Under the pieces are notes generated by a model, which was not told where the DNA came from, searched no databases, and worked only from the letters and a program-made list of their open reading frames with translations. Positions 27,300-37,130 of a stretch of DNA of 64,000 nucleotides are shown one piece after another (positions within the stretch are counted from its first letter, which is position 1; each line of letters starts with the position of its first letter). The translations under genes were made by a program, and so were the position numbers. This DNA comes from Xanthomonas sp. Leaf148 (GTDB taxonomy: Bacteria > Pseudomonadota > Gammaproteobacteria > Xanthomonadales > Xanthomonadaceae), in assembly GCF_001423585.1 (NCBI RefSeq), contig NZ_LMOP01000008.1, positions 1,049,323-1,113,322 on the forward strand, read 5' to 3'.

Positions 27300-29147
27300 C
27301 TAATACACATCGCGCGCATATCGCCCCTCCACCTGCAGCTGAGTGAGATATGCGGCGGCGTCTTCGGCGCTGCGGGCGCCGTGGGTGGTGACGATGTCCA
27401 GCAATGCGGCGTGCACATCCTTGCCCATGCCGATGGCGCCACAAACATAGAGATGCGCGCCGCCCTGCAGCCAGGCGTAGACCTCGGCGCCGTGTTCGCG
27501 CAGGCGGTGTTGCACGTAGATTTTTTCGGCATGGTCGCGCGAGAACGCCAGGTCCAGCGCGTGCAACTCGCCGCGTTGCAAGGCCTGCTGCCACTCGGCC
27601 TGATACAGGAAATCGGTATTGAAATGCTGGGCGCCGAAGAACAGCCAGTTACGACCCTTGGCGCCGGTTTCGGCGCGTTCCTGCACGAAACCGCGGAACG
27701 GCGCCACGCCGGTGCCCGGGCCGATCATCAGGATGTCGCGGTCCGCGTCGGCCGGCACGCGGAAGCGTGTGTTGGGTTCGATGTAGACCGGGGCGGTATC
27801 GCCTTCGGCAAGCGCGGCGAGAAAGCCGCTGGCCGAACCCAAATGCGCATGCCCGTGCGCCTGATAGTTGAGTTCATCCACCGCCAGATGCACTTCATCG
27901 CCCACGCGCTTGCGGCTGGAGGCGATGGAATACAGCCGCGGGGTGAGCGGGCGCAGCGTGTCCAGCAGGCTGGCGTGGTCCCAATCCGCCGGCCAGCGTC
28001 GCAGCACGTCGATCACTTGATGATCGGAGAGCAACGACGCCAGGCCGGCAGTCTGGGTGGGGGTGAGCAGCGCCTGCAGGTCGTCTGCGCGTGCGCGCTC
28101 GGCATGGGCGGTGAGGAATGGCCGCGACAGCTTGGTCAGTTCGCGCCGGGTGGTCAGCCACTCGTTCAAGGCCAGAGTCTCTTCGCCGACGGTGACCGCG
28201 GCATGACCATCCAGCTGCAAGGTCTGCAGTACCGCATCCACCAGCGCGGGCGGATTGCGATGACGGATGCCCAGGGCATCGCCGGGTTCGTAACTCAGGC
28301 CGCTGCCTTCCAGCGAAAATTCCAGATGCCGCACGCGCTTGCCGGGCTGCGCATAGGCGCGAAAGCCCGGGCCCTTGAAGTCGCGCCCGCTGATGATCTG
28401 GTTGGCCAGCAACTCGGCAGCAAACGGATGCTGATGCGACCACACCGGCGCCACCGGGTTGCTGCGCAGCGGCGTGACCGTGGCCGAGTGCGGGGCGCTC
28501 TTGAGCTGCTCGCGCGCATGCTTGAGCGCTTGCGCGCGCCACGGGTCGGCGATGCTGTCGATGTCCAGGTCGGCTTCGCCGCGCGGCTGCACACGGCTGG
28601 CGCCGAGCTCGGCCAGACGGTCGTCGATGCGCCGCGCAATGCCGCAAAACTCCGCATAACTGGAATCGCCCAGGCCCAGCACCGCGTACTTGAGGTCGGG
28701 CAGCTTGGGCGCGCGGCGGCCGGCCAGGAATTCAACCAGGCCGATCGCATCGTCTGGCGGGTCGCCTTCGCCCTGGGTGCTGATCACCACGTACAACAGG
28801 CGTTCGCTGGCGAGTTCGCGGGTGGGGTAGGCATCGGCGCGCAGCAACCGCACGCTCAGCCCGGCGGCCTCGGCATCGGCGGCCAGCTGCTCGGCCTGGC
28901 GGCGCGCATTGCCGGTCTGGCTGCCGTACACCACGGTCAAGCGCTGGCTATCCTGCGCGGCCGCCTGCGGTTGCCCGCCCGGCAGCACCGCCAACGAGCG
29001 CGGCGGGTGACCCTGCGCCAGCCCGGCGGTGTAGCCGGACAGCCACCACAGCGCGGCGGTATCCAGGCCGTCGACCAACCGTTCCAGCAGCGCCTTGCGC
29101 TCGTCGGGCAAGGGGCTGGGCGGTAGCGCGGAACTGGCGGCGGTCAT
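27300..29147 (-). CDS. cysJ: Sulfite reductase flavoprotein alpha subunit
   Basis: 615 aa; NADPH to FAD to FMN electron transfer to CysI. Flavodoxin domain at about 68-210 (VVYGSQTGNARRQAEQL, STQGEGDPPDDA, LGLGDSSYAEFCG); FAD domain with RLYSIASSRKRVGDEVHLAV; NADPH domain with IGPGTGVAPFRGFVQER, FFGAQHFNTDFLY and the C-terminal YVCGAIGMGKDVH, ending EGRYARDVY. First gene of the - strand cys unit, facing cysD across 180 bp. Domain order and length are as in enterobacterial CysJ. Confidence 0.96.
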   Translation of the reverse strand: MTAASSALPPSPLPDERKALLERLVDGLDTAALWWLSGYTAGLAQGHPPRSLAVLPGGQPQAAAQDSQRLTVVYGSQTGNARRQAEQLAADAEAAGLSVRLLRADAYPTRELASERLLYVVISTQGEGDPPDDAIGLVEFLAGRRAPKLPDLKYAVLGLGDSSYAEFCGIARRIDDRLAELGASRVQPRGEADLDIDSIADPWRAQALKHAREQLKSAPHSATVTPLRSNPVAPVWSHQHPFAAELLANQIISGRDFKGPGFRAYAQPGKRVRHLEFSLEGSGLSYEPGDALGIRHRNPPALVDAVLQTLQLDGHAAVTVGEETLALNEWLTTRRELTKLSRPFLTAHAERARADDLQALLTPTQTAGLASLLSDHQVIDVLRRWPADWDHASLLDTLRPLTPRLYSIASSRKRVGDEVHLAVDELNYQAHGHAHLGSASGFLAALAEGDTAPVYIEPNTRFRVPADADRDILMIGPGTGVAPFRGFVQERAETGAKGRNWLFFGAQHFNTDFLYQAEWQQALQRGELHALDLAFSRDHAEKIYVQHRLREHGAEVYAWLQGGAHLYVCGAIGMGKDVHAALLDIVTTHGARSAEDAAAYLTQLQVEGRYARDVY

Positions 29148-29327
29148 TCGGATCCAGGGGCGGGGATTGGATGAACGATGTTAGGGAAGCGTTCGCTGGT
29201 CCAGAAAGGATCACCGGTTATCGCGTTATGCCGGCCGCTTATTTCAAGCAGACATCTGCCCGCCACACACTGCGCTGCCTTGGCCTACCATCGGCTGGTC
29301 TTGCCTGCCGCCGCTCCCGACATCCTG
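29148..29327. promoter_or_regulatory. cysJ / cysD divergent promoter region
   Basis: 180 bp shared by two oppositely directed cys operons. It contains GGTTATCGCGTTATGCC and CGCTTATTTCAAGC (about 29216-29250), TTAT-type half-sites similar to those in front of cysB, so CysB binding is plausible. No promoter boxes can be fixed with confidence. Confidence 0.45.
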
Positions 29328-30236
29328 ATGACCTTGCCACCGCTGTCCCATCTCGACCGGCTCGAAGCCGAAAGCATCCACATCCTGCGCGAGGTCGCCG
29401 CCGAGTTTCGGGCACCGGTAATGCTGTATTCGGTCGGCAAGGACAGCTCGGTGCTGCTGCATCTGTTGCTCAAGGCGTTTGCGCCGTCGCCCCCGCCGAT
29501 CCCGCTGCTACATGTGGACACGCGCTGGAAATTCCGCGAGATGATCGCCTTTCGCGACCGCCGCGCGGCCGAAACCGGGGTGGATCTACGCGTGCACATC
29601 AATCCCGATGGCATCGCGCAGGACATCGGTCCGATCAGCCACGGCGCCGCGGTGCACACCGACATCATGAAGACCCAGGGCCTGAAGCAGGCGCTGGAGC
29701 ACGGCGCGTTCGATGCGGCGATCGGCGGGGCACGGCGCGACGAAGAAAAGTCGCGGGCCAAGGAGCGGGTGTTTTCGTTCCGCAATGCACGCCATCGCTG
29801 GGACCCGAAAAACCAGCGTCCGGAACTGTGGAACCTCTACAACGCTCGCACCAAACCCGGCGAGAGCGTGCGCGTGTTTCCGTTGTCCAATTGGACCGAG
29901 CTGGATATCTGGCTGTACATCTACCGCGAAAAGATCCCGGTGGTGCCGCTGTATTTCGCCGCAGCGCGCCCGGTGGTGGAGCGCGACGGTGCGTTGATCA
30001 TGGTCGACGACGAACGCTTGCCGCTGCAGCCGGGCGAAATCCCGCAGCTGCGCTCGGTGCGCTTCCGCACGCTGGGCTGCTACCCGCTGACCGGCGCGAT
30101 CGACTCCACCGCCGACACCCTGGAAGCGGTGATCGCCGAAATGCTGGTCAGCACCAGCTCCGAGCGTCAGGGCCGCATGATCGATCATGCGCCCGGTGCG
30201 TCGATGGAACAGAAAAAGCTTGAGGGGTATTTCTGA
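29328..30236 (+). CDS. cysD: Sulfate adenylyltransferase small subunit
   Basis: 302 aa. With CysN it makes adenosine phosphosulfate (APS) from sulfate and ATP. PP-loop ATPase fold: [29 protein letters not shown] (SxGKDS loop), [31 protein letters not shown] and [17 protein letters not shown], all as in CysD. ATG 29328 gives the family N-terminus ([14 protein letters not shown]); a long upstream in-frame extension from 29178 is not conserved. Its stop overlaps the following cysNC start (TGATG). First gene of the + strand sulfate-activation pair. Confidence 0.96.
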   Translation: MTLPPLSHLDRLEAESIHILREVAAEFRAPVMLYSVGKDSSVLLHLLLKAFAPSPPPIPLLHVDTRWKFREMIAFRDRRAAETGVDLRVHINPDGIAQDIGPISHGAAVHTDIMKTQGLKQALEHGAFDAAIGGARRDEEKSRAKERVFSFRNARHRWDPKNQRPELWNLYNARTKPGESVRVFPLSNWTELDIWLYIYREKIPVVPLYFAAARPVVERDGALIMVDDERLPLQPGEIPQLRSVRFRTLGCYPLTGAIDSTADTLEAVIAEMLVSTSSERQGRMIDHAPGASMEQKKLEGYF

Positions 30237-32212
30237 TGGGCAGTGAATCGGGAATCGGGAATGGGGAATCGCAACAGCGGTTCGCTGCGTCTACATCGAT
30301 CGAGGATGCGGCTTGTGCCATTCCCGATTCCTCACTCCCGATTCCCGGCACCATCGACACTTACCTGCAGCAGCACGAATCCAAGCCGCTGCTGCGCTTC
30401 ATCACCTGCGGCAGCGTGGACGATGGCAAGAGCACCTTGATCGGGCGCTTGCTGTACGACAGCAAGCGCTTGTTCGACGATCAGCTGGCGGCGCTGGAAA
30501 GCGATAGCCGGCGGCATGGCACGCAAGGCGAGGGTATCGATTACGCGTTGCTGATGGACGGGCTGGCAGCCGAACGCGAGCAGGGCATCACCATCGATGT
30601 GGCGTATCGCTATTTCGATACCGACCAACGCAAATTCATCGTCGCCGACTGCCCAGGCCACGAGCAGTACACGCGCAACATGGCCACCGGCGCGTCCAGC
30701 GCCGATGTGGCAGTGGTGCTGGTGGATGCGCGCAAGGGCTTGCTCGTGCAGACGCGCCGCCACAGCTACATCGTGTCGTTGCTGGGCATTCGCCACGTGG
30801 TGCTGGCGGTCAACAAGATGGATCTGGTGGACTACGACGCCGACGTCTTCAGCGCCATCGCCGAGAGCTACCGCGCGCTGGCGACGCAGCTGGGTATTGC
30901 CGATGTGCAGTGCATCCCGTTGTCGGCGCTGGCTGGCGAAAACCTGTCCAGCGCCTCCACCCGCATGCCGTGGTACAGCGGCCCGCATTTGCTGCAGCAT
31001 CTGGACAGTGTGCAACTGGAGCCGCCCGACGCCGACAGCGGCCTGCGCCTGCCGGTGCAGTGGGTCAACCGCCCCAACTCACAGTTCCGCGGTTATGCCG
31101 GCACCATCGCGGCGGGGCAGGTGCGCGTGGGCGATGCGGTGGTGGTGGTGCCATCGGGGCGACGTTCGCAGGTGGCTGCGGTGCTGGATGCCAATGGCGC
31201 GGTGGCCAGCGCACGCGCAGGGCAGGCGGTGACGCTGACGCTACGCGATGAGATCGATATCAGCCGTGGCGACATCATCGCCGCCATCGACGACCCGCCG
31301 GAAGTGGCCGACCAGTTCGCTGCACATTTGCTGTGGATGGACGATGCCGCGCTGCTGCCCGGCCGCCCGTACTGGCTCAAGATCGGCACCCGCACGGTCA
31401 CCGTGAGCGTCAGCGAGATCAAGCACAAGGTCGATGTGAATACGCAAGAGCGGCTGGCGGCCAAGCGGCTGGAGCTCAACGAAGTGGGCTACTGCAATCT
31501 CGCCTTGGACGAACCCATCGCCTTCGCGCCGTACGCCCGCAACCGCGTGCTCGGCGGGTTCATCCTGATCGACCGGCAGAGCAATGCCACCGTGGCCGCG
31601 GGCACGCTGGAGTTTGCGTTGCGCCGCGCCGGTAACGTGCATTGGCAGCATCTGGACGTGGACCGCGGTGCCCGTGCGCGCATCAAGGGCCAGGCGCCGC
31701 GCGTGCTGTGGTTCACCGGCCTGTCGGGGGCGGGCAAATCCACCGTCGCCAACCTGGTCGACAAGCGCCTGCATGCCTTGGGCTATCACACCTTCATCCT
31801 GGATGGCGACAACGTGCGCCATGGGCTCAACCGCGATCTGGGCTTTACCGACGAAGACCGCGTGGAAAACATCCGCCGCGTGGCCGAAGTGGCGCGCCTG
31901 ATGGCCGATGCGGGACTGATCGTGCTGGTCAGTTTTATTTCTCCGTTCCGCGCCGAGCGGCAACTGGCGCGCGAGCGTTTCGATACGGGCGAGTTTGTCG
32001 AAGTGTTCGTGGATGTGCCGCTGGCGGTTGCAGAGGCGCGCGACGTGAAGGGGTTGTACCGCAAGGCGCGGGCCGGGCAGATTCCCAATTTCACCGGGAT
32101 CGACTCGCCGTACGAGGCGCCCGAGACGCCGGAGATCCATCTTCACGCCGATGGTGAGAATGTAGAGGCGCTGGCGCGCCACGTGCTCGAGTTTCTGGGG
32201 CTGGAACGCTGA
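30236..32212 (+). CDS. cysNC: Bifunctional sulfate adenylyltransferase GTPase subunit / APS kinase
   Basis: 658 aa. CysN GTPase part: P-loop [29 protein letters not shown] (switch), [15 protein letters not shown] (G3), NKMDLVD (G4); then beta-barrel domains. The APS kinase part starts about residue 475: [50 protein letters not shown]. CysN energises APS formation with CysD; CysC phosphorylates APS to PAPS for CysH. The conserved protein begins near residue 39 ([18 protein letters not shown]). Residues 1 to about 38 are encoded by an inverted-repeat element and look like translated repeat ([22 protein letters not shown]). No other in-frame ATG exists before the conserved part. Confidence 0.96.
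   Translation: MGSESGIGNGESQQRFAASTSIEDAACAIPDSSLPIPGTIDTYLQQHESKPLLRFITCGSVDDGKSTLIGRLLYDSKRLFDDQLAALESDSRRHGTQGEGIDYALLMDGLAAEREQGITIDVAYRYFDTDQRKFIVADCPGHEQYTRNMATGASSADVAVVLVDARKGLLVQTRRHSYIVSLLGIRHVVLAVNKMDLVDYDADVFSAIAESYRALATQLGIADVQCIPLSALAGENLSSASTRMPWYSGPHLLQHLDSVQLEPPDADSGLRLPVQWVNRPNSQFRGYAGTIAAGQVRVGDAVVVVPSGRRSQVAAVLDANGAVASARAGQAVTLTLRDEIDISRGDIIAAIDDPPEVADQFAAHLLWMDDAALLPGRPYWLKIGTRTVTVSVSEIKHKVDVNTQERLAAKRLELNEVGYCNLALDEPIAFAPYARNRVLGGFILIDRQSNATVAAGTLEFALRRAGNVHWQHLDVDRGARARIKGQAPRVLWFTGLSGAGKSTVANLVDKRLHALGYHTFILDGDNVRHGLNRDLGFTDEDRVENIRRVAEVARLMADAGLIVLVSFISPFRAERQLARERFDTGEFVEVFVDVPLAVAEARDVKGLYRKARAGQIPNFTGIDSPYEAPETPEIHLHADGENVEALARHVLEFLGLER
30246..30353. repeat. Inverted-repeat element inside the 5' end of cysNC
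   Basis: Arms GAATCGGGAATCGGGAATGG (30246 on) and CCATTCCCGATTCC...ACTCCCGATTCCC (to 30353) match the element between cysJ and cysI, including the trailing GGCAC. The interior (about 50 bp) is different. It is read through as coding sequence. Confidence 0.8.
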
Positions 32213-32464
32213 GCGCAGGCATCAGGACGTGGCATCCAGTCTCCCGCGTAGTGCGCGTGGCGGCAGACCCTATCGTGGAGTGACCGCGCGGGTTTGCGCC
32301 ATCGGGCTTTCCCGGGCGGTGGTTGCAGTGTCGAGGGCCGCGCCGACCAGCGCATCATGACGACGACGGCAAGGGTCTTTGGTCATGGTGCAAAGCGCGC
32401 CCTTTCTGTCAACGCTTGGCGGTGAGGTCGGTAAACTTTCGCGGTACCCCGCCAGGATGTTCTG

Positions 32465-33535
32465 ATGCTTGTTCTGCCCAGCGCGCGCAATTGCGCCGCG
32501 CTCTTGTTGGCCGTGTGGCTGTCCGGTTGTGCCCGTCAGGCCAGCGCGCCGGCCGCTGCCAAGCCCATCCCGGTGGTCGTGCAGCCGGTTGCGGTGCAGC
32601 CCTGGAACTCCACCGTGCAATCGATCGCCACCGTACGTGCGCGCGAATCGGTCGCGCTCACCGCAGCGGTCAGCGATGTGGTCGAGCAGGTCAATTTCGA
32701 CAGCGGCGATGAGGTCAAGGCCGGGCAGTTGCTGCTGCGGCTGCGCGGCAATTCGCAGCAGGCCGCGTTGACCGCCGCGCAAGCCACCTTCGAGGAAACC
32801 GACCAGCTCTATCGTCGCCAGTTGAGCCTGGTTGGGCAGCAATTGGTCGCCAAGTCCACGGTCGACACCCAGCGCGCCCTGCGCGATGCAGCGCAGGCGC
32901 GGGTGCAGCAGATGCGCGCGGAAATCACCGACCGCGAAGTGCGCGCGCCGTTTTCCGGCGTGCTGGGCATCCGCCAGATCAGCCCCGGGTCGTTGATCAC
33001 CTCGAGCACCGTGATCGCCACGCTGGACGATGTGGCGCGCATGTACGTGGATTTTCAGGTGCCGGAATCGCAGTTCGGTCTGGTGCAGCTCGGCAATACC
33101 GTCAATGGCACCGCGGCGGCGTATCCGGGTGCGCGCTTCGACGGCATCGTTGCCGCGATCGATTCGCGCATCGACGAGACCACCCGCTCGGTGACCGTGC
33201 GTGCGGACTTCCCCAACGACGATCGCCGCCTGCGCCCGGGCATGCTGCTGGATGTGCGGCTGCTGCAGCCGGCGCGGCAGGCGGTGGTGATCCCGGAGAT
33301 TGCGGTGGTGCAGGTGGGCCGCGAGTCGTACGTGTTCCGGGTCAAACCCGACAGCAGCGTGGAGCGTGCCGATGTGCGCCTGGGCGAGCGGCGCGATGGC
33401 AAGGTGGAGATTCTGGAGGGCGTCAAGGCTGGTGAGCGCATCGTGGTGGACGGCACCGGCAAGCTGCGTCCGGGCCTGAAGGTGGTCGACCAGGCCGCGC
33501 CCGCGTCGACGCGCCCGCAGGCCGCAGCACAATGA
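32465..33535 (+). CDS. RND efflux periplasmic adaptor (membrane-fusion protein)
   Basis: 356 aa lipoprotein: the signal segment ends LLAVWLSGC (lipobox), so the Cys at about 19 would be acylated. The adaptor architecture is complete: barrel-sandwich half VRARESVALTAAVSDVVEQVNFDSGDEVKAGQLL, a short helical hairpin (ALTAAQATFEETDQLYRR), second half with VRAPFSGVLGIRQISPGSLITSS, beta barrel (DETTRSVTVRADFPNDDRRLRPGMLLDV) and membrane-proximal domain. The stop overlaps the RND pump start by 4 nt. No outer-membrane channel gene follows, so it presumably uses a TolC-like protein coded elsewhere. Confidence 0.94.
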   Translation: MLVLPSARNCAALLLAVWLSGCARQASAPAAAKPIPVVVQPVAVQPWNSTVQSIATVRARESVALTAAVSDVVEQVNFDSGDEVKAGQLLLRLRGNSQQAALTAAQATFEETDQLYRRQLSLVGQQLVAKSTVDTQRALRDAAQARVQQMRAEITDREVRAPFSGVLGIRQISPGSLITSSTVIATLDDVARMYVDFQVPESQFGLVQLGNTVNGTAAAYPGARFDGIVAAIDSRIDETTRSVTVRADFPNDDRRLRPGMLLDVRLLQPARQAVVIPEIAVVQVGRESYVFRVKPDSSVERADVRLGERRDGKVEILEGVKAGERIVVDGTGKLRPGLKVVDQAAPASTRPQAAAQ

Positions 33536-36500
33536 AACTCTCCGACCTGTCCATTACCCGCCCGGTGATGGCGGTGGTGATGAGCCTGTTGCTGATCGTG
33601 CTGGGAGTCATGTCGTTCACCCGCCTCACCCTGCGCGAACTGCCGGCGATCGACCCGCCCATCGTCTCGGTGGATGTGGAATACACCGGCGCCTCGGCAG
33701 CGGTGGTGGAAAGCCGCATCACCCAGGTGCTGGAAGACGCGCTGGCCGGTATCGAAGGTATCGCCACCATCGAAGCGCGCAGTCGTAACGGTTCGTCGGA
33801 TATCAGTATCGAGTTCGTGCAATCGCGCGATGTGGAAGCGGCCGCCAACGACGTACGCGATGCGGTGAGCCGCGTTTCCGACCGCATGCCCGACCAGGCG
33901 CGCCCGCCGGAAATCTCCAAGGTCGAAGCCGACGCCGATCCCATCCTGTGGCTCAACATGAGCTCCAGCACGATGGACACGCTGCAGCTGTCCGACTACG
34001 CCGAGCGGTATGTGGTGGACCGCTTCTCCAGCCTGGATGGCGTGGCGCAGGTGCGCATCGGCGGACGCCAGCGCTATGCGATGCGCATCTGGCTGGACCG
34101 CGACCAACTGGCCGCACGCGCACTCACCGTGGCCGATGTCGAAACGGCGCTGCAGAACGAAAACGTGGAGTTGCCGGCCGGCAGCATCGAATCGGCGCAG
34201 CGCGACTTCACCTTGCGTGTGGAGCGCAGCTACCTCAAGCCGGAAGACTTCGCCAAGTTGCCGTTGAGCAAGGGCGAGGGCGGTTATGTGGTGCGCTTGG
34301 GCGATGTGGCCAAGGTGGAGTTGACCTCGGCCGAACGGCGCGCCTATTTCCAGAGCAATGGCGTGCCCAACGTGGGCCTGGGCATCGTGCGCAATTCCAC
34401 CGCCAACGCGCTGGATGTGGCGCGCGAAGCGCGCGCGCAGGCCGAAGAAGTGCAGAAGTCGCTGCCGCAGGGCACCAACATCTTTGTCGCCTTCGACACC
34501 ACCACCTTCATCGATGCGGCGGTGGAGCGCGTCTATCACACCCTGGTCGAAGCGGTGGTGCTGGTGTTGGTGGTGATCTGGGTGTTTCTGGGCAGCGCAC
34601 GTGCAGCGCTGATTCCGGCGGTCACCGTGCCGGTGTGTCTGATCGCTGCGTTCATTGCGCTGTACGCGTTCGATTTCTCGATCAACCTGCTCACCTTGCT
34701 GGCGCTGGTGCTGTGTATCGGTCTGGTGGTGGACGACGCCATCGTGGTGGTGGAAAACATCCAGCGCCGCATCGATCTGGGCGAGCCGCCTTTGGTGGCC
34801 GCCAGGCGCGGTACCGGCCAGGTAGCATTCGCGGTGATCGCGACCACCGCCGTATTGGTGGCGGTGTTCCTGCCGGTGGGATTTCTGGAAGGCAATACCG
34901 GGCGCTTGTTCCGCGAGTTGGCGGTGGCGTTGGCTGCGGCGGTGGCGATCTCGGCTTTCGTGGCGCTGACGCTGACGCCGATGATGTCGTCCAAGCTGCT
35001 GCGCTCGCACAGCGTGGCCAAACCCAATCGGTTCCATCATTGGTTCAACGGGCGCATGCAGGCGGTGTCCGGCGCATACGGGCGCTCGCTGGAGCGGCAT
35101 GTGCACCGCACCTGGATCTTCGCGCTGCTCATGCTGCTGGCCTTGGGTGCGAGCGCCTGGTTGATGAGCCGTATTCCGTCCGAACTGGCGCCGGCGGAAG
35201 ATCGCGGCAATTTCCAGATCATGATCGACGGGCCCGAAGGCGCCGGCTTCGATTACACCGTCGGGCAGATGCATCAGGTCGAAGACATCCTGCGCCCGTA
35301 CGTGGGACCGGACAAACCCATCGTGCGTGCCAACCCGCGCGTACCCGGCGGCTTCGGCAGCAGCGAGGAAATGCACACCGGCCGCGTCAGCGTGTTCTTG
35401 CAGGACTGGGAAAAACGCACACGCCCCACCACCGAAGTGGCCGATGAGCTGCAACAAAAGCTCAGCGTGCTCAGTGGCGTGCGCGCACGCACGCAGGTCA
35501 GTGGCGGCCTGGTGCGCAGCCGCGGCCAACCATTCCAACTGGTGCTCGGTGGCCCGGACTATGCCGAGATCGCGCAGTGGCGCGACCGCATCCTGCAGCG
35601 CATGGAAGCCAACCCCGGTCTGGTCGGCCCGGATTCGGATTACAAGGAAACCCGCCCGCAGATGCGCGTCAACATCGACCGCCTGCGCGCAGCCGATCTG
35701 GGCGTACCGGTCACCGCCATCGGTGGCGCGCTGGAGGCGATGATGGGCTCGCGCCGCGTCACCACTTTCGTCGACAACGGCGAGGAATACGACGTGATGT
35801 TGCAGGCCGGGCGCGAAGGTCGCATGTCGCCGGAGGACCTTACCGCCATCCGCGTGCGCTCTACCCGTGGCGAGCTGATTCCGCTATCCAACCTGGTGAG
35901 CTTGAGCGAAGTGGCCGAAGCCGGCACCTTGAACCGCTTCAATCGCCTGCGCGCGATCACCATCACCGCCGGTCTGGCGCCGGGCTACCCGTTGGGCGAT
36001 GCCATCGCCTGGGCGCAGCAGGCCGCGCAGGAAGAACTGCCGGAATATGCGCAGCTGGACTGGAAGGGCGAATCGCGCGAATACCAGCAATCCGGCAGCG
36101 CGGTGTTGCTGACTTTCGGCATGGCCCTGCTGGTGGTGTATCTGGTGCTGGCTGCGCAGTTCGAAAGTTTCGCGCATCCGCTGGTGATCATGCTCACCGT
36201 GCCGCTGGCGGTGCTGGGTGCATTGGTCGGTTTGTGGCTCACCGGTGGCACGCTCAACCTGTTCAGTCAGATCGGCATCGTGATGCTGGTGGGCCTGGCG
36301 GCGAAGAACGGCATTTTGATCGTGGAGTTCGCCAATCAGTTGCGCGACGAAGGCCGCAGCGTGCATCAGGCCATCGTCGAATCGGCCTCGGTGCGGTTGC
36401 GCCCAATCCTGATGACTTCGATCGCCACTGTGGTTGGCGCGATTCCGCTGGTGGTGGCCGGCGGGCCCGGCTCGGCCAGCCGCGCCACTATCGGCGTGGT

Positions 36501-36657
36501 AGTGATCTTCGGTGTGTCGCTGTCCACGCTGCTGTCGCTGTACGTGGTGCCGGCGTTCTACAGCCTGATCGCCCCGTACACCAAGTCGCCGGAAGCGGTC
36601 GCACGCGAGCTGGAAACCCTGGAGGCAACCACGCCATCGGTGGGCGGGCACGCGTAA
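33532..36657 (+). CDS. RND-family (HAE1-like) inner-membrane efflux pump
   Basis: 1041 aa with the twelve-helix RND fold. Helix 1 follows SDLSITRPVMAVVMSLLLIVLG. The proton-relay aspartates are in LALVLCIGLVVDDAIVVVENI (helix 4), then an AVFLPVGFLEGNTGRLFRELAVALAAAVAISAFV-type segment (seen at about residues 443-476), and the second half mirrors this with LNLFSQIGIVMLVGLAAKNGILIVEFAN. It resembles the MdtB/MexK-like subgroup by LRELPAIDPPIVSVDVEYTG; substrates of such pumps include drugs and detergents. Coupled to the adaptor gene upstream. No local regulator. Confidence 0.95.
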   Translation: MKLSDLSITRPVMAVVMSLLLIVLGVMSFTRLTLRELPAIDPPIVSVDVEYTGASAAVVESRITQVLEDALAGIEGIATIEARSRNGSSDISIEFVQSRDVEAAANDVRDAVSRVSDRMPDQARPPEISKVEADADPILWLNMSSSTMDTLQLSDYAERYVVDRFSSLDGVAQVRIGGRQRYAMRIWLDRDQLAARALTVADVETALQNENVELPAGSIESAQRDFTLRVERSYLKPEDFAKLPLSKGEGGYVVRLGDVAKVELTSAERRAYFQSNGVPNVGLGIVRNSTANALDVAREARAQAEEVQKSLPQGTNIFVAFDTTTFIDAAVERVYHTLVEAVVLVLVVIWVFLGSARAALIPAVTVPVCLIAAFIALYAFDFSINLLTLLALVLCIGLVVDDAIVVVENIQRRIDLGEPPLVAARRGTGQVAFAVIATTAVLVAVFLPVGFLEGNTGRLFRELAVALAAAVAISAFVALTLTPMMSSKLLRSHSVAKPNRFHHWFNGRMQAVSGAYGRSLERHVHRTWIFALLMLLALGASAWLMSRIPSELAPAEDRGNFQIMIDGPEGAGFDYTVGQMHQVEDILRPYVGPDKPIVRANPRVPGGFGSSEEMHTGRVSVFLQDWEKRTRPTTEVADELQQKLSVLSGVRARTQVSGGLVRSRGQPFQLVLGGPDYAEIAQWRDRILQRMEANPGLVGPDSDYKETRPQMRVNIDRLRAADLGVPVTAIGGALEAMMGSRRVTTFVDNGEEYDVMLQAGREGRMSPEDLTAIRVRSTRGELIPLSNLVSLSEVAEAGTLNRFNRLRAITITAGLAPGYPLGDAIAWAQQAAQEELPEYAQLDWKGESREYQQSGSAVLLTFGMALLVVYLVLAAQFESFAHPLVIMLTVPLAVLGALVGLWLTGGTLNLFSQIGIVMLVGLAAKNGILIVEFANQLRDEGRSVHQAIVESASVRLRPILMTSIATVVGAIPLVVAGGPGSASRATIGVVVIFGVSLSTLLSLYVVPAFYSLIAPYTKSPEAVARELETLEATTPSVGGHA

Positions 36658-37130
36658 GCGCGGCCGTCAAAACGACTACGCTCGCCGCCTGGCGGGCGTG
36701 GTCGGTGCCCGGCGCGGCATGTGTGACTAATGCACTCTGGGTTTGAGCGTGCCGTCCACGCCTACCTGACGACTGCGCGCCAGGCGTTTTAGCCGCTCTA
36801 AGCGCTGCTCGACACGCGTGCGCGGTCGCAGCATTGCGCCTGCGCGAGTGATCGGCATCCCGCAGTTCCGCTGATTGGCGATGTTGGCTGCAGGACCCGG
36901 ATGCCGGGCGCCGCTACGTTGTGCGCGTGTGCGGATGGCTGCACGCGGCGCATGCGTGCCAGTCACGGTCACGCCTGTAGCGCAACTGTGCCTAGTATGG
37001 CCACTGCGTTTATCGCAGCCGCCAGCGTCGGCATCGACAGCCTTCGCTGCGCTGGTGCAGTGACTAAGGTCACATGACAGTCATCCCCGGCTGTGGTCGA
37101 CTTCGGCGGTTACCCTGACCGGAATTGCCC
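36658..37130. other. Intergenic region between RND pump and aminopeptidase genes, with repeat
   Basis: 473 bp without a credible gene. The left part (about 36665-36800) is copy A of the dispersed repeat also found at 39815-39945 and 60240-60385. The remainder holds the promoter for the aminopeptidase; GTGACTAAGGTCACATGAC near 37057 includes an imperfect dyad (GTGAC-taag-GTCAC) of possible regulatory meaning. Confidence 0.45.
36665..36800 (+). repeat. Dispersed intergenic repeat, copy A
   Basis: Shares with copies B and C the ordered blocks GACTxCGC, CCxCCxGGCGGGCG, GGTCGGTGC, CGGCATGT, CCGTCCAC, CTGACGACTGC and TTTTAGCCGCTCTAA. It is the most diverged of the three in this window. Confidence 0.6.

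Noticed and set aside
27381-29126. 581-codon + strand frame opposite cysJ
   Set aside because: All flavoprotein motifs are on the - strand.
33055-35538. 827-codon open frame antisense to the RND adaptor and pump
   Set aside because: Entirely opposite a strongly conserved pump; composition typical of antisense frames.
37125-37130. TTG two codons before the aminopeptidase ATG as start
   Set aside because: The ATG at 37131 gives a standard signal peptide and better spacing.
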